Source: Beroe forskalii (Eukaryota > Ctenophora > Nuda > Beroida > Beroidae). Taken from it: DNA of 64,000 bases. Below the pieces are notes generated by a model. It searched no databases, was not told the origin of the DNA, and saw only the letters and a program-made list of their open reading frames with translations. The stretch covers positions 1 through 64,000 of the forward strand of contig WFMF01000639.1 of the NCBI GenBank assembly GCA_011033025.1, in the 5' to 3' direction. Made by a program: the position numbers and the translations under genes. Shown piece after piece: positions 52,762 to 64,000 of the stretch (within the stretch, counting starts at the first letter, position 1; each line of letters begins with the position of its first letter).

Positions 52762-53690
52762 GCTTATTATGACCCGTTAAAAATTTTCATTGAGTGTCTT
52801 GATTTTATGATTAACTAAAACTTCTAATTAAGCTAGACGAGAAAAGGCAAATTCTAATTACTGTGCAAAGAGGACTCTTTGTCGATATAATTTGTTTCTT
52901 TGTAATCAATAATTAGCTCTTAAATAATAAAGCTAGGTTTAAAGCCATTGTTATTGCCTCAAGTTAAAAGTGGTATTTGAAAGGCTAATCATTACAGCTG
53001 ACGAAGCCGGCTCTATGCTCGTTTAACCAGTGGTCTGTCGAACTATTGACTATGCCCCGTTATTAGTCGAATAGTCGACTAATCTAAAACTTTACTATCA
53101 TCCAGCATCCTCATATCACCCTCATATCATCAGAGAGAGGGGCACAACGCATAATCGTGAGGCACGTCAGGGGGTACATTGAAGGGAAGGCTGTAATCTA
53201 GATTCACTTCCAAAATTACCATCTTCCAGATGCACTGCAATTTGGCTTCTGCCGATGTCGTACTGACTGTATACTTATAGCTTGTCTTCATTAATAATTG
53301 CCTTCCCATAAGACTTTTACCTTCTTGCTACCTTACGAGACATATTTAAAAGGTACGAAATTTGGGGATTTTTCGAAAAAATCCCCAAAATTTCGATCCC
53401 CAAAATTATTTTCCCCAAATTAACGGGTGATGACTAATTATCTGGAATTATTTCAATGTATTCTTGTGGGCAAATCGAGATCATTTTGGAGCTCAGATGT
53501 GGTTATTCTGGACCTAAAAAGTCTGCTGATTTAGAATAACATCATGGGAAAATTTGAAAACCCTGTTTCTTGATGATACTGGCCGATTAGTTTAAGAAGG
53601 TACAAAAAATCTTGCACAAATTCAAAGATTGACTCCCTGACATATGATTGGAATATTGCCTACAGGAGCATTCCCATCAGTTGCCATCTA
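52762..53690. other. Non-coding DNA with a GGGGATTTTT palindrome
   Basis: At 53364-53386, GGGGATTTTTCGAAAAAATCCC is followed by AAAATTTCGATCCCCAAAAT. A close relative occurs at 58912-58982, so this is a small dispersed repeat. No gene. Confidence 0.5.
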
Positions 53691-54717
53691 AGGGCCAAAT
53701 CGCACGGGGACAAAAATCGTGGAAACTCTCATATCTCACCAAAATTCGGATTTTACCTATCGTGCGATTTCATTTTTTTAAGGCCACTTTTCGTGAGATC
53801 TGAAAACGTGGTGAGAAAAGTGGTGAAAAGTATCACCGGCCTCAGGAGAGGTGACAGTTTTCACCACAATCGGTGAAATCTTTGTGGTGAAATCAAAACT
53901 CCGTCCGTTTTCAATATCGGTGAGATTTGTCACCACTGATCACGTGCAGTGACGAAAAGATCACGCGCATGGTCACGTGATAGTGGTGGAAAGTTTCACG
54001 ATGGTACAAAAAACCAAAACGCACGGTAGCGGTGAGATGTAGCGTTACAACACACGCAGTCATTGACCAATCAGCGCGCTGCATTTCAAGAGTGCGGGAA
54101 ACATAGTAAATATTGGGAAACACAAATAGCACCAATCTTTTTAAATGTGTATCGTTCGCATATCTTGCTGTGCCTTCTCATTTCTGTAGTGTTGCCATTC
54201 TGTATTTAGTTTCTTCTCCTGTATTTTCTATCCTATACAATTATGGCATTCCATTGAAGCATTGAAGGTTGTGTTAATTCCGACTTTACTGTAACCAGGT
54301 ATTAACATCCTGCAAAAATATGTGGCCAAGAATAGACAAAAGTCGAATCAAATAGCAGAGAAAACAGTGAACTGCAGTGAAAGCAGTGATAGCAGCAGCC
54401 CCAACTCTGTAAAAGCAATCATTTCGAGAAATTAGTTAAAATCATAATATGCAAGAAAGATATGTGAAAAGATACAAAACCAAAAACGAGAGAATGAAAT
54501 ACAATATCATGAAATAAAGTGTGGAATTTGCATTTGATTTGTTTTGATCAGTTGCATTGCCATGTTGCCATGGTAACACATTCTTCGGAAATAGCAATAA
54601 CTGAGAGTGAGTGAGAGCAATACGTCATTATCATTAGTAACAATGGTGTATTACTTTTTCTCACACACGGAGGAGCGGACGATAAATGTCGCCTAATTAC
54701 CGGTTTGCAGTTTGGTA

Positions 54718-56330
54718 CATTGTGCGGGCATAGATCCGTTTGCCACTTTGTCCAGGCGCCAGTCTAATGCAGGTCTAGTGCCGGTTTAATGCAGGTCTAA
54801 CGCCAGTCTAGTGCAGGTCTAATGCAGGTTTGGCGCCGGTTTTGTGCAGGTTTAGCGCCGGTTTAGCGCGGGGCCAGCGCCAGTCTAATGCAGGTCCTGT
54901 GCCACTCTAATGCAGGTCTAGCGCCGGTTTGGTGCAGGTCCAGCGCCGGTTGAGCGCGGGTACAGCGCTGGTGCAATGCAGGTCTAGCGCCGGTTTAATG
55001 CAGGTCTTGTGCCACTCTAATGCAGGTCTAGCGCCGGTTTGGTGCAGGTCCAGCGCTGGTTTAGCGCGGGCGCAGCGCTGGTCCAATGCATCCGGATGCT
55101 ATCTCAATACTACTTATGCATTTTATACAGATTTGGCGCCGATTAAATTATGCAGGTTTGACGTCGTTTCATGCATGTTTGGCGCTGTTTTAATGCAGGT
55201 GCATCGCCATTCCAATGCAGGTTAGTTACCACCGTTGGCCATGGTAACGTCCGTTAGGGACCACCGGTAACCATGGTAACGTCCGTTAGCTCCCATTGGT
55301 AACCATAGTAACATACGTTACTACGTTAGTGACCAGTGACCACCGTTTACCATGATAACCCACGTTAGTTACCATCGGTAACCATGGTAACCCACCTAAG
55401 TTACCACCGGTAACCATGGTAACGTACGTTAGCTACCATCGGTAACCATGATAACGTTCGTCAGTTACCACAGATAACCATGGTAATATACGTAAGTTAC
55501 CATCGGTAACCATGGTAACGTACGTTAGCTACCATCGGTAACCATGGTAACCCACGTTTGTTACCAGGTCGGAAACCATGGCAAAGTACGTTAGTAACCA
55601 CCGGTAACCATGATAACGTTCGTCAGTTACCACAGATAACCATGGTAATATATACGTAAGTTACCATCGGTAACCACGGTAACGTATGTTAATTACCACC
55701 GGTAACAATGATGAAGTACGTTAGTTACCACCGGTAACCATTATTTATCATTATTATGAAGAGTCATGGGGCATAGAATTGAACATGCTAAACCTGCATG
55801 AAACCGGCGCTAAACCCGCATTGGAATGGCGTTGCACATGCATTAAAACAGCGCCAAACATTCACGAAAAGATGTTAGACCTGCATAATTTAATCGGCGC
55901 CAAATTTGTATGAAATGCATAAGTTATATTGAGATAGCATCCGAGGTGCATTGGACCAGCGCTGCACCCGCGCTAGACCAGCGCTGGACCTGCACCAAAC
56001 CGGCGCTAGACCTGCATTAGAGTGGCACTAGACTGGCACAAGACCTGCATTAAACCGGCGCTAGACCTGCATTGCACCAGCGTTGTACCCGCGCTCAACC
56101 GGCGCTGGACCTGCATGAAACCGGCGCTAGACCTGCATTAGAGTGGCACAGGACCTGCATTAGACTGGCGCTGGCCCCGCGCTAAACCGGCGCTAAACCT
56201 GCACAAAACCGGCGCCAAACCTGCATTAGACCTGCACTAGACTGGCGTTAGACCTGCATTAAACCGGCGCTAGACCTGCATTAGACTGGCGCCTGGACAA
56301 AGTGGCAAACGGATCTATGCCCCATTGTGC
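54718..56330. repeat. Giant hairpin: minisatellite arms, minisatellite loop
   Basis: The arms 54718-55225 and 55790-56330 are inverted copies: GGGCATAGATCCGTTTGCCA and CTTTGTCCAGGCGCCAGTC, then ~22-bp units of TCTAGCGCCGGTTTAATGCAGG. The central loop (55213-55745) is a separate ~33-bp array of GTTACCATCGGTAACCATGG + TAACGTACGTTA, itself palindromic at GTTACCATGGTAAC. No ORF of note. Confidence 0.9.
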
Positions 56331-57272
56331 AATTACTGTCCCGTGAGAAATGAAAAATAGGCGCTTTAAGTCATTGACATACCATATTCAACCATAGTAA
56401 TTACGTCATTCTCATTTGTTTATTATTACTGTGCTGCAAAAACAGAGTTTCACCAAATGTAAATTCGCTCATTTTTAGCCATTTCCTTTCATCATTTTGT
56501 ATCTCTTTCCAAGTTCTGTTGTAACTGAGGCGTTTCACAAAGTGACATGCTACCAAGATTAATTCATTTTCTCCTTTGTTTGTTTTCCTATTATCGTTTG
56601 TACTTCAAAAATTGCTAGTGTTTCATCTCAGCACATTTTAGCCAATAATCTTTCGATTGCAAGACCTTTGAGATTGATCCATGCTTTGATTCGATTCCTT
56701 AAAAATTTTCGTCTACATAGGCTTTGCCAGCCCCTTCGAGCCCTGTGTGCTACACGATTTATACTGTTTTGCAGTTGCAGTACATTTTGCTTTTTTAATT
56801 CTGCGTATCGAATGATTGTACTGCTGTGTATAGTCATGATGATGATGTATGATTCGAAGTCACATTTTAAGATCGGACATTTTTTTTAGATAGGACGGGA
56901 ACCATGACCCTGCGTTGTTTTGCAAGCCAGCACTGACTTAGTGTTTCCATTTTGCGATGGTATTAGAAATTTGTTTCGAGCTTGGCTGTTCACTGGCATG
57001 ATGTATGCAGTTTTGAATTGACAAGCTTGACTGAAAATGCTCACTGGGCACTGTCTCGTACCATACTGCTGACTGGTCATCGATAGATACATTTTGATGC
57101 TCATGCCAGGCTGCTGACTGGTCTCTGACTCCTACCAGACTGCTGACTGTACACTGGGTGCGGTCAGGGTGCTTGGGGTGCACACTGATTTGAAGGGTTT
57201 ATTCAGGATGCTTCACCTATTTCAGTAATACAGCGACCTGTAGTCATAAACTCAGATGAGCTGTTTAATATT

Positions 57273-57348
57273 GGACTTGAGCGGGATTTGAACCCACAAC
57301 CTCCTGAAGCTGAAGACATTTCGGATGCTCTGCCATTGAGCTATCAAA
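57273..57348 (-). tRNA. tRNA-like sequence, probably tRNA-derived and not functional
   Basis: On the minus strand: TTTGATAGCTCAATGGCAGA (D arm, A box) and GTGGGTTCAAATCCCGC (T arm with a good 5-bp stem, B box), 76 bp in all. The acceptor stem pairs only partly and the anticodon arm (TCCGAA..TTCAGGA) has a bulge and an over-long loop, so no anticodon can be assigned with confidence. Confidence 0.45.
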
Positions 57349-57619
57349 CATGCCATTTTATCCGCCGTGCGTTTTGGCGAAAAATAATATTACCGTGATT
57401 CCGAGATCTAGGACGTGACAAATTACACGGATATTTTATTACGCCGTGCGTTTCATGATATATAACAATTTTGGTGACAAATTACGTCGTGCGATTTGGT
57501 TATAATTTTGTCTCCGTGAAATGCATTGAAAAGCTGCCGCCGTACGTTTTGATCATTTTTTATACCGGCGTGAAATATTCCCGCCCGTGCGATCTCCCCT
57601 GAAATTTGGATTGTGAGGA

Positions 57620-59100
57620 CTATATACCTGGGCTAAATTATTCGTGGGTTTTTAAAGTCCCCATCTAGCTATTTAGTCCGTTAGCTGAAAGAGTCCGAAC
57701 TGCGGACGATATCTGAATCTGACATACTGTTCCTCAGTAGAGGGTTGAATGCCTTCGTGTGGGTATAATACTATAATGCTCCACCGCTTTTATAGCTGAA
57801 ACCGTACGATTCCACCCTTTTCCAGAAACATATGTGTCGGTTGCTACACCACAGCTGTTAACAAGATGACCACTGGACCTAGGTTCGCAGTCTACGATAT
57901 ATCACATGATCAGAGAGAACATCAATGTAGCACCCGAGTCAGAAAACATCAATGTCATATGTCGATTGTACCACTTCCATTCAGGGCCCCATCATAAAAC
58001 GCTGTTGTACATTGATGTGAAAAAATGAATTTAGATGGTTGGATCCTGCCAAGGAAACTCTTATACTTGGTGCCGAGGTCATTGACATAATATTCTCCTC
58101 ATGGTGCCAAGTTTATGTACAGTCAAGTCTTAATATTCTTCTCATGGGCACCAGATTCTAGATAAGGTAGTGAACAAGCATTATCTGCAGTAGATTCTTA
58201 GGAAAGTGTTCCTTGATGAGTCCATCAATCCCAATGGTCAGCTGACAAGCAGAAATTATGATCATCTGTCGTTATGGGATAAAAATTGTCCCCTAACTGC
58301 AACCGATGTGCCTTATAGAATGTTCGGTCCACTCTAAAACCAAAGTGTGCCGTATGGGGAAAACTGAAAAGTTTGCCCAAATTTTCCTGTGCCGTAGTTT
58401 CCTGTGCCATCAGCAGACTTTACAGTCCTGTGCCGTAGTGTTCGAACCACCTTAAATCGTATAAATTGAATGGGGGAGGCCGGGAGGAGGAACATATTTG
58501 ATACAGATTTAGCTAAATGGTCCGAATCGAGGGACTATATAGCGAAACACCCAAACTTGGGATTTGACTAACAGTAGGAAGAAATATTGAATTCACCGAC
58601 GAATAGCTAAAATAATAATAAGTATTTCAGTTTAGCAGAAAGTCCGATCTAAAAATCACCTAAAATTTGGTAATTCCAAATTTTTTCCTTTCTGTCCCCC
58701 GTCGACTCGATAAATTCATGAACTTTGTTATCTAAATTCTACTACGATCACCACAGTTTTCGTTGAAGATCAAGAAAATTCTTAGATTTTAGAGCTAAAT
58801 AATGCCAAATTTTTGGAAAAATATATGTGTTTTTATACACCAGGCCTTATTCTATAACAGGACCTAATTTGAAAAAACTCAAAAGGGACCTTAAACATAA
58901 TTTGGGATACCACTTCCATTTGGGGGATTTTGAAAAAAATCCCCATATTTTCGAACCCCCAAAATTTCGATCCCCGGAATTATTGTCCCATGTTAATGTT
59001 ATTTTATCTTGTAAGGTATTCATTATAAATTCATTTTGAATCAATTCATGGAATTCAGGGTGGCCCAATCAACCTCAAAATTAAACCCTTTCTTTTCAAT
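57620..59100. other. Non-coding DNA
   Basis: No gene. GGACTATAT motifs at 57617 and 58533 and a second GGGGATTTTT-type palindrome at 58912-58982 hint at old small elements. Confidence 0.35.
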
Positions 59101-61440
59101 CTTTTTTATATCAAGGGGGGGGGTATTGTGATATCTGTTCGAGTGGTCTTGGACAAGTGAGACAGCTGTTCTAGTTCATAACATAAGGACCTATAAGGAA
59201 TGATACATATTACAATATCTTTTACATGATAATAAAGATATAAATTAATATCATAACAACTCCCTTATTTTCTAAAAAGATTCTCTATATCCTTATCTCC
59301 CTTTTTAACTTAAAAAAACACCTCACAGTAGATGCGCGGCTCTACTTTTAACGTCTCCACTAATTCTACAATTCACACACTAAAACTGTTCGTCTTGGCA
59401 TTTACTTTGCGCGTAAACACAAAATTTAACTCAGCGTTTTCCGTTTAGTACTAAAATTGCCAATTTGTACCAGAGTCTAATATCGTGCGTGTCTTTCTCT
59501 TATCGTAAATCGAGATAATAGAAATGTCATCTTATCAACAAGTACACATTAAACTGAAATATCATCTCACAAAATCAGTTCAAATACAATTATATTGTAT
59601 TCAGCAATCATATAATATCTCATAAAAATGGTAAAAAACTGTCTCGCATGGATAATTAACAACTTTCATGAATTATTTAAATCCCATTTTGATACATAGC
59701 AAACAGAGTCACATCACGCCAGGTTAAAAACCGAACTTACCACAAAAACATAGTACGATTTGATTCTAAGTGAGCTACCAGTTTCCATAAATCAGGTTTT
59801 CTTGCGAACTCTAGACAGAACTTGCGAACAGGGGGCGACGGGACGAGGCGGCAACAGGACGGGCAGCGTCGACGGCGGCAAAGATGATGTGTATCATCTT
59901 TGGTCGTTCGGTCGGAGTGTTAGCATCTTGGTTAACAGGATTTGGTAAATTAATATCATAAATTCAACTTATTACTACTCTTATCGGCAATAATCATGCG
60001 TCTGTTCCTGTTTATCAAATTGCCAGACTCATTCTGTAACAGGTACGACCGATTCAGGTCTTGGAGTTCACAATCTGGCCGGGTTGCCAGTTTCCCTTAC
60101 TAGAATCTTTGTACAAAACAAATCTCTGTCTTGGTTTATTATTCGTGTTCTTTCTGTGCCTCTCCATATCTTAGCCAATATAATCCTATTCCACCCATTT
60201 TCTATTATTTTCGTATTTCAGCACCGTTTTCTATTCCATTTCATTCTTTCCCATTCTTTTCCAGTTCCATACTAAAATAGACAGCAACTAGACCGTTTCC
60301 TTTTTTCCCTTCCGGCTATCACTATCTTAGGGCCGTAACTCTTTTAAAAACCACTCACCCTCTCAAAAAACTACCCTTAACAACGGACTTCTTTATAAAC
60401 CTTTTAATTTATTTTCTTGTGTTTAAATCAAACACTGTTTTGTTGCTTGTTTGAGACAATTTTGTTTGGTCACACCTATAGAAGATCAAAGACCAAGCCT
60501 TGAAACTAGCTGATGGGTTTGAATCCCGAAAAGCCACTAAAAGAAAAGCAATTAGGAAAGGATGAGTGTTTTTGAACATTTTTAACCTCTTATTTTTCTT
60601 ATTTTATATATTTTTTTCTTCTTTAGTATTTTTTAATATCTGCCCAAGTCTCACTTACTGGGGAGGGCCGGGGTTGCCATCCTTGCCGGACAGGAAGTGA
60701 TCAAATTTACCTAGTACAGAATAATTAAATTTAGGAAGGGTTAGCATTGAGATTCATCAGTATGGGCCATGCGACATACGCCATGCACTATAACCCAAAT
60801 AATCTCCAACTACAGCACATATTTTATGTTGCTTTACCACTTTCAAAACTATATTGCGAAATCAAATTTGCGGACGGTTCAGATAATAAGTACAACAGTC
60901 CTTCTTTCCTGCTTACCTGTTGTACATACCGGTTTCCCAACTAAAATTAGGTATCCACTATTGCCACTGGGTGTAGTAATACTGACTCGTTTGTCTATCT
61001 TCTTTAATAACAAATCTAATTAGATTTTTCATGACAGATTACGATGAATTCACTAGTTCTTCTTAAGTTATTAGGAATAAGCTTTATTATTTTGAAAAGT
61101 ATTCATTATCAATTAAAATAATTTTATTCACTCTGTTTTCCTGTCCGACAACCAAATATTCTTATCTAAGTAAGACTCCAGGGGCGGATTCATTTCTTTT
61201 AATCAGTACAATCCTCCATGGCTGGGCATAAGCACATGTTTACTAATGTTGCTTTTTATAATCAGTCATAATTCTTTGGCCTGCAGTTCTTTCCATCGGC
61301 GCCCTTTTATTTCTCGCCTTTCCTTCTGATTGAAGTATCTTTTACTTAAAATGTCACCATTTCTTATAATGATTATTATCTTTGCAAGGCCTCTTCGCGA
61401 TGGGCATTGGTACTTTCTTTTCGGCAGGCTAATTTTAATA
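59101..61440. other. AT-rich DNA, possible LTR start at 59114
   Basis: AAGGGGGGGGG at 59114 followed by TATTGTGATATCTGTTCGAG resembles a polypurine tract and the TG start of an LTR on the plus strand, but no matching LTR or end was found. No coding region supported. Confidence 0.25.
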
Positions 61441-62999
61441 GTATCTACTCTAACATTCTTCCAATTCTAATGATTGGGTCCATGCAGATGGAGTTGAAGC
61501 TGACTGAAGAACTGGTAGATGACACACTCAGATAGCTCTGTCATTCATAATACTCCTTATAGTGGAGACTCATGCAGGTGTGGCCTTTTTTCCCATTCAA
61601 GTTTTCCAGATTGTCTTCTAACTAGCATTATGCCCAATCTGCCGATACTCTCACAGTGAACAATAAACAATGATAACTATATTAGACGTTTTTCAGGGGT
61701 TGTTAGATGATATTCTATAACTTCTATTTGCTCGATATTCTTCTAAAAGTCAAATTAGTAATATAAATTAGTGAATTCAGAATATTGGGAAAACACTTAA
61801 AAGATTATAAACAACAATGACAAAGAACTATACAATTCTACACTGAATGACACTGAGGCCTGAGGGCGACAGATGAACTTAGCTTGAAAATAATATACAG
61901 TCAGTCTTTAGATGAAACAAAAACTTAACTTGAGGACCAGTTAGTTCTCTTAGACATCTTGACTTTGGCTGACCTCAGTTGATGATGAAGCTTTCAATCT
62001 CTTTAAAGACTGGTTCTTGATGTCCATAAAAATTAAAATACAGTGGGAAAAAAACAAACCTGATCAAAAACACAAACACAGCTTTTGGATTAATATTCAG
62101 GATTTGATTTTGCATATGATTCTTCCTCTTTATAGATGCATTCAAAGTACTATTTCTTTCAAATTCTCATAATGCCTAGATTTCTCATAGTCCACAGCCC
62201 ATCTGAAATAAGAATGAAAGTGATGAGGTTTATTTAGATTATCATAGGACTTATGACTTTCTTTTTAATATTAATGGTCTCTCACATAAAAGCATGATGC
62301 CACTATCCTTAATAATACATGGTGGTTTTCTAGTATTGGTGTTAACACTCTTGATGACAAGGAGACCCACTTTCTGTTCCAGCTTGCATCATGTCAAGAG
62401 ACTATCATAAACTCAGGGATGTGACTCTCAGGTAGTGGTACTCAACTCTACTTGTTAGGATACTCATACAAGGCCAACTGTGGAAGCAAAAGGCATAAAA
62501 GGGAGGGGAAGGATACAGTGGTAAATTTCACTGACTGGAAATACATTTAAATCTTTAAAATTTAGACATACTTTGGTTATTTTAAACATAACATAAACCA
62601 GCAGCTCGCTATTAAGGCTTTAAGTTATAAAAAAAAAATTAACAGGGAATAAAGGAAATAAATTGGGGAAACAAAGGAGACACTGGTTGATGACGTCAAT
62701 CTGACCCCTCTGAGATGAACAACATCTGGCATGCAAGAAGTATTCATAAACTAAACCCAACTATCCCCAATTAAAAGACAGGTTTATTGAAGCAGTCTTG
62801 GCTGTCAACCAAAAAAAAAAAAAAAAAATGTCTATAAAGTCCTAATTAGTTCTTATCTGTTTCTAACATGACAATCATAAACTGTTTTATTTTATCTGGC
62901 GTTCAAGGACTCTTTCGGTTGTAGGAATCATTTTGGTGAATTGCGTTTAAAACAGCAATTAGTTTAATTAGTCTGACTGATGAAGAATAGCATTTTTGG
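61441..62999. other. AT-rich DNA, perhaps decayed retroelement
   Basis: No supported ORF. A minus-strand stretch at 62265-62345 (PCIIKDSGIMLLCERPLILK) weakly resembles the post-integrase tail of Gypsy pol. An A-rich run lies at 62810-62828. Confidence 0.25.
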
Positions 63000-64000
63000 G
63001 ACTAATAAGGAATTCTGTCTAGCAATCGCAAAGCCATGTGTCTGTCTCCTCACGAATTCTTGGTAAACCATCATACAAACAAAGTTCATGCGATATTTGA
63101 CAGAGACTGGCTGAATCGTGCAATTTCTAGGCCGTTACGATAATAAGTTCTACAAATTAACCACGGATCATGTTTGGTTTTAGACCCTGTCTTAATGCGC
63201 ATAACGATGGAACAGTTCGGGTCTTAATTACGAATAGACGGTAATCGGCCTCTCATCAATAATTTCTCCCTTTTTTCGGTTTCGTGTTACCGAACAGCTC
63301 TATAGCATATCCGGGATATGTAGATCTTTTCTGAACATATTTGAGTCTTGGCACCAACTTTCAGTCATTGGCCAATGTCGTTGTACTCGTGCGTTGTCAA
63401 AGTAATGGTTCATTAATTGTGCGGTTTTCTCTTATCTTATCTTTGCATTATGCGTATTAGTTCAAAATCAACTCACAGCAAATACTATTTATTTAGCAGT
63501 TTCTTTCTCAATCCTGTGCATTGCTGTCGTTGTGTGACTGCAGTTGGTGATCTGAAACCTTAACTGGTTTTGAGTCTTGTGGGAATATTTCACCAGTCAA
63601 CTGAGCTGGCAATCAGTCTCTAAGACAACAGGTTTGTTCCGTGTAGAACTCTGAGAGTACTTTGGATTGCATTAGTCAGTATCTGTTTTTATCTGGAGTG
63701 AATGCATTGTCGTGTACTGATGGTCAGTAAAATGGTGATGTTCTTGCGTAGTTCTCATTATGGGTTGGTAATAATACTCCTTATTTGGGTATATATAACC
63801 AAAATTAGGGACCCAGCCAACCTTTGAACACCTTTCTTATCTAGCTTTAGACTGTATATTAATTACGTCATGCTTTGTCTTTGTCTACTTATGCCTTGAA
63901 GATATAACATGTCCAATGTATGTCACTAGATAGCATAATTTCACACTTCATCTTGTTGAACTGCACTCCACACTGTGCTCGTTACACAGTGCTTTCCGCA
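63000..64000 (-). pseudogene. Decayed Gypsy-type LTR retrotransposon pol (RT-RNase H)
   Basis: On the minus strand, in order from 64000 and across several frames: VQFNKMKCEIMLS (RT palm/thumb), KKGVQRLAGS (typical VQRLLGF), H.NAFTP region, NKPVVLETDCQLS (RNase H start, with LETD), IEKETAK.IVFAVS (from IEKEMLAIVFAL), and KDLHIPDML (from ADxLSR). Colinear with Gypsy pol, with many stops and shifts, so it is an old copy. The core RT with YxDD lies outside the window. Confidence 0.75.

Larger units (their letters stand above)
53691..57602. mobile_element. Large element with CGTGCGATTT-rich ends
   Basis: The left end has GGGCCAAATCGCACGGGG, the right end (inverse) GGGGAGATCGCACGGG. Subterminal CGTGCGATTT or CGTGCGTTTT motifs recur at 53700, 53762, 54018 (inverse), 57366, 57442 and 57497, and CACC/GGTG motifs are dense at 53780-53990. 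No transposase recognised. It contains the large hairpin 54718-56330. Confidence 0.6.

Noticed and set aside
57273..57348. Functional tRNA gene
   Set aside because: A and B boxes and T stem are good, but the acceptor and anticodon stems are imperfect; reported only as tRNA-like.
59101..59140. Polypurine tract and LTR start
   Set aside because: Motif fits, but no LTR end, partner LTR or pol on this strand was found.

Overview
This is a repeat-rich stretch of a metazoan nuclear genome. It has GT-AG introns with consistent codon phases, an interstitial run of degenerate TTAGGG-type (CCCTAA) repeats, a Harbinger transposon, hAT ends, a Penelope-like GIY-YIG ORF, an L1/Tx1-like LINE fragment, a decayed Gypsy pol, and secreted betagamma-crystallin and PLA2-like genes. 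An early-branching marine invertebrate, perhaps a cnidarian, fits best; the species cannot be fixed from sequence alone. All gene models come from reading splice signals and frames by eye; no search was run.

Host genes: (1) A six-exon minus-strand gene (CDS 11610 down to 1382, 293 codons) encodes a secreted protein ending in a cysteine-rich phospholipase A2-like domain. Its third intron is about 8.5 kb and holds two arrays of a 28-bp minisatellite (2340-3555 and 9490-10755) and a complete Harbinger transposon (4707-9366). (2) A plus-strand gene from 28391 to about 40229 encodes a very acidic Ser/Glu-rich protein of unknown function. It has at least five exons, the last four joined in phase 1; its last intron contains a 3.3-kb foldback element. 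(3) A plus-strand secreted betagamma-crystallin-like gene (42917-43769) carries an apparent frameshift and is followed directly by a truncated LINE. (4) A single minus-strand exon at 50479-50644 resembles WDR49/WDR64-type WD40 proteins; its 3' splice site lies in a 64-bp tandem repeat that copies that splice site about ten times.

Mobile DNA fills most of the rest. A 27-bp minisatellite (14122-18400) is split by a 2.68-kb hAT element with perfect 16-bp TIRs and an 8-bp TSD. A foldback element with arms of ~170-200-bp tandem units (12776-13705 plus 22675-23150 on the left, 25130-26660 on the right) was split by about 9 kb of later insertions and has an inverted Penelope pair at its centre. A second foldback (35068-38325), a near-perfect 719-bp palindrome flanked by TTAA (41349-42067), a hairpin whose arms and loop are different minisatellites (54718-56330), and several TIR elements with readable TSDs follow. 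The right edge (63000-64000) is a decayed Gypsy pol on the minus strand.

Most unusual are: repeated use of tandem arrays as the arms or bodies of DNA transposons; a family of nested, multi-branched palindromes with GCCGAAGGC-type heads (11.7, 47.7 and 48.3 kb); the minisatellite made from a duplicated intron-exon boundary; and an intronic minisatellite whose sense strand reads as branch point plus pyrimidine tract.
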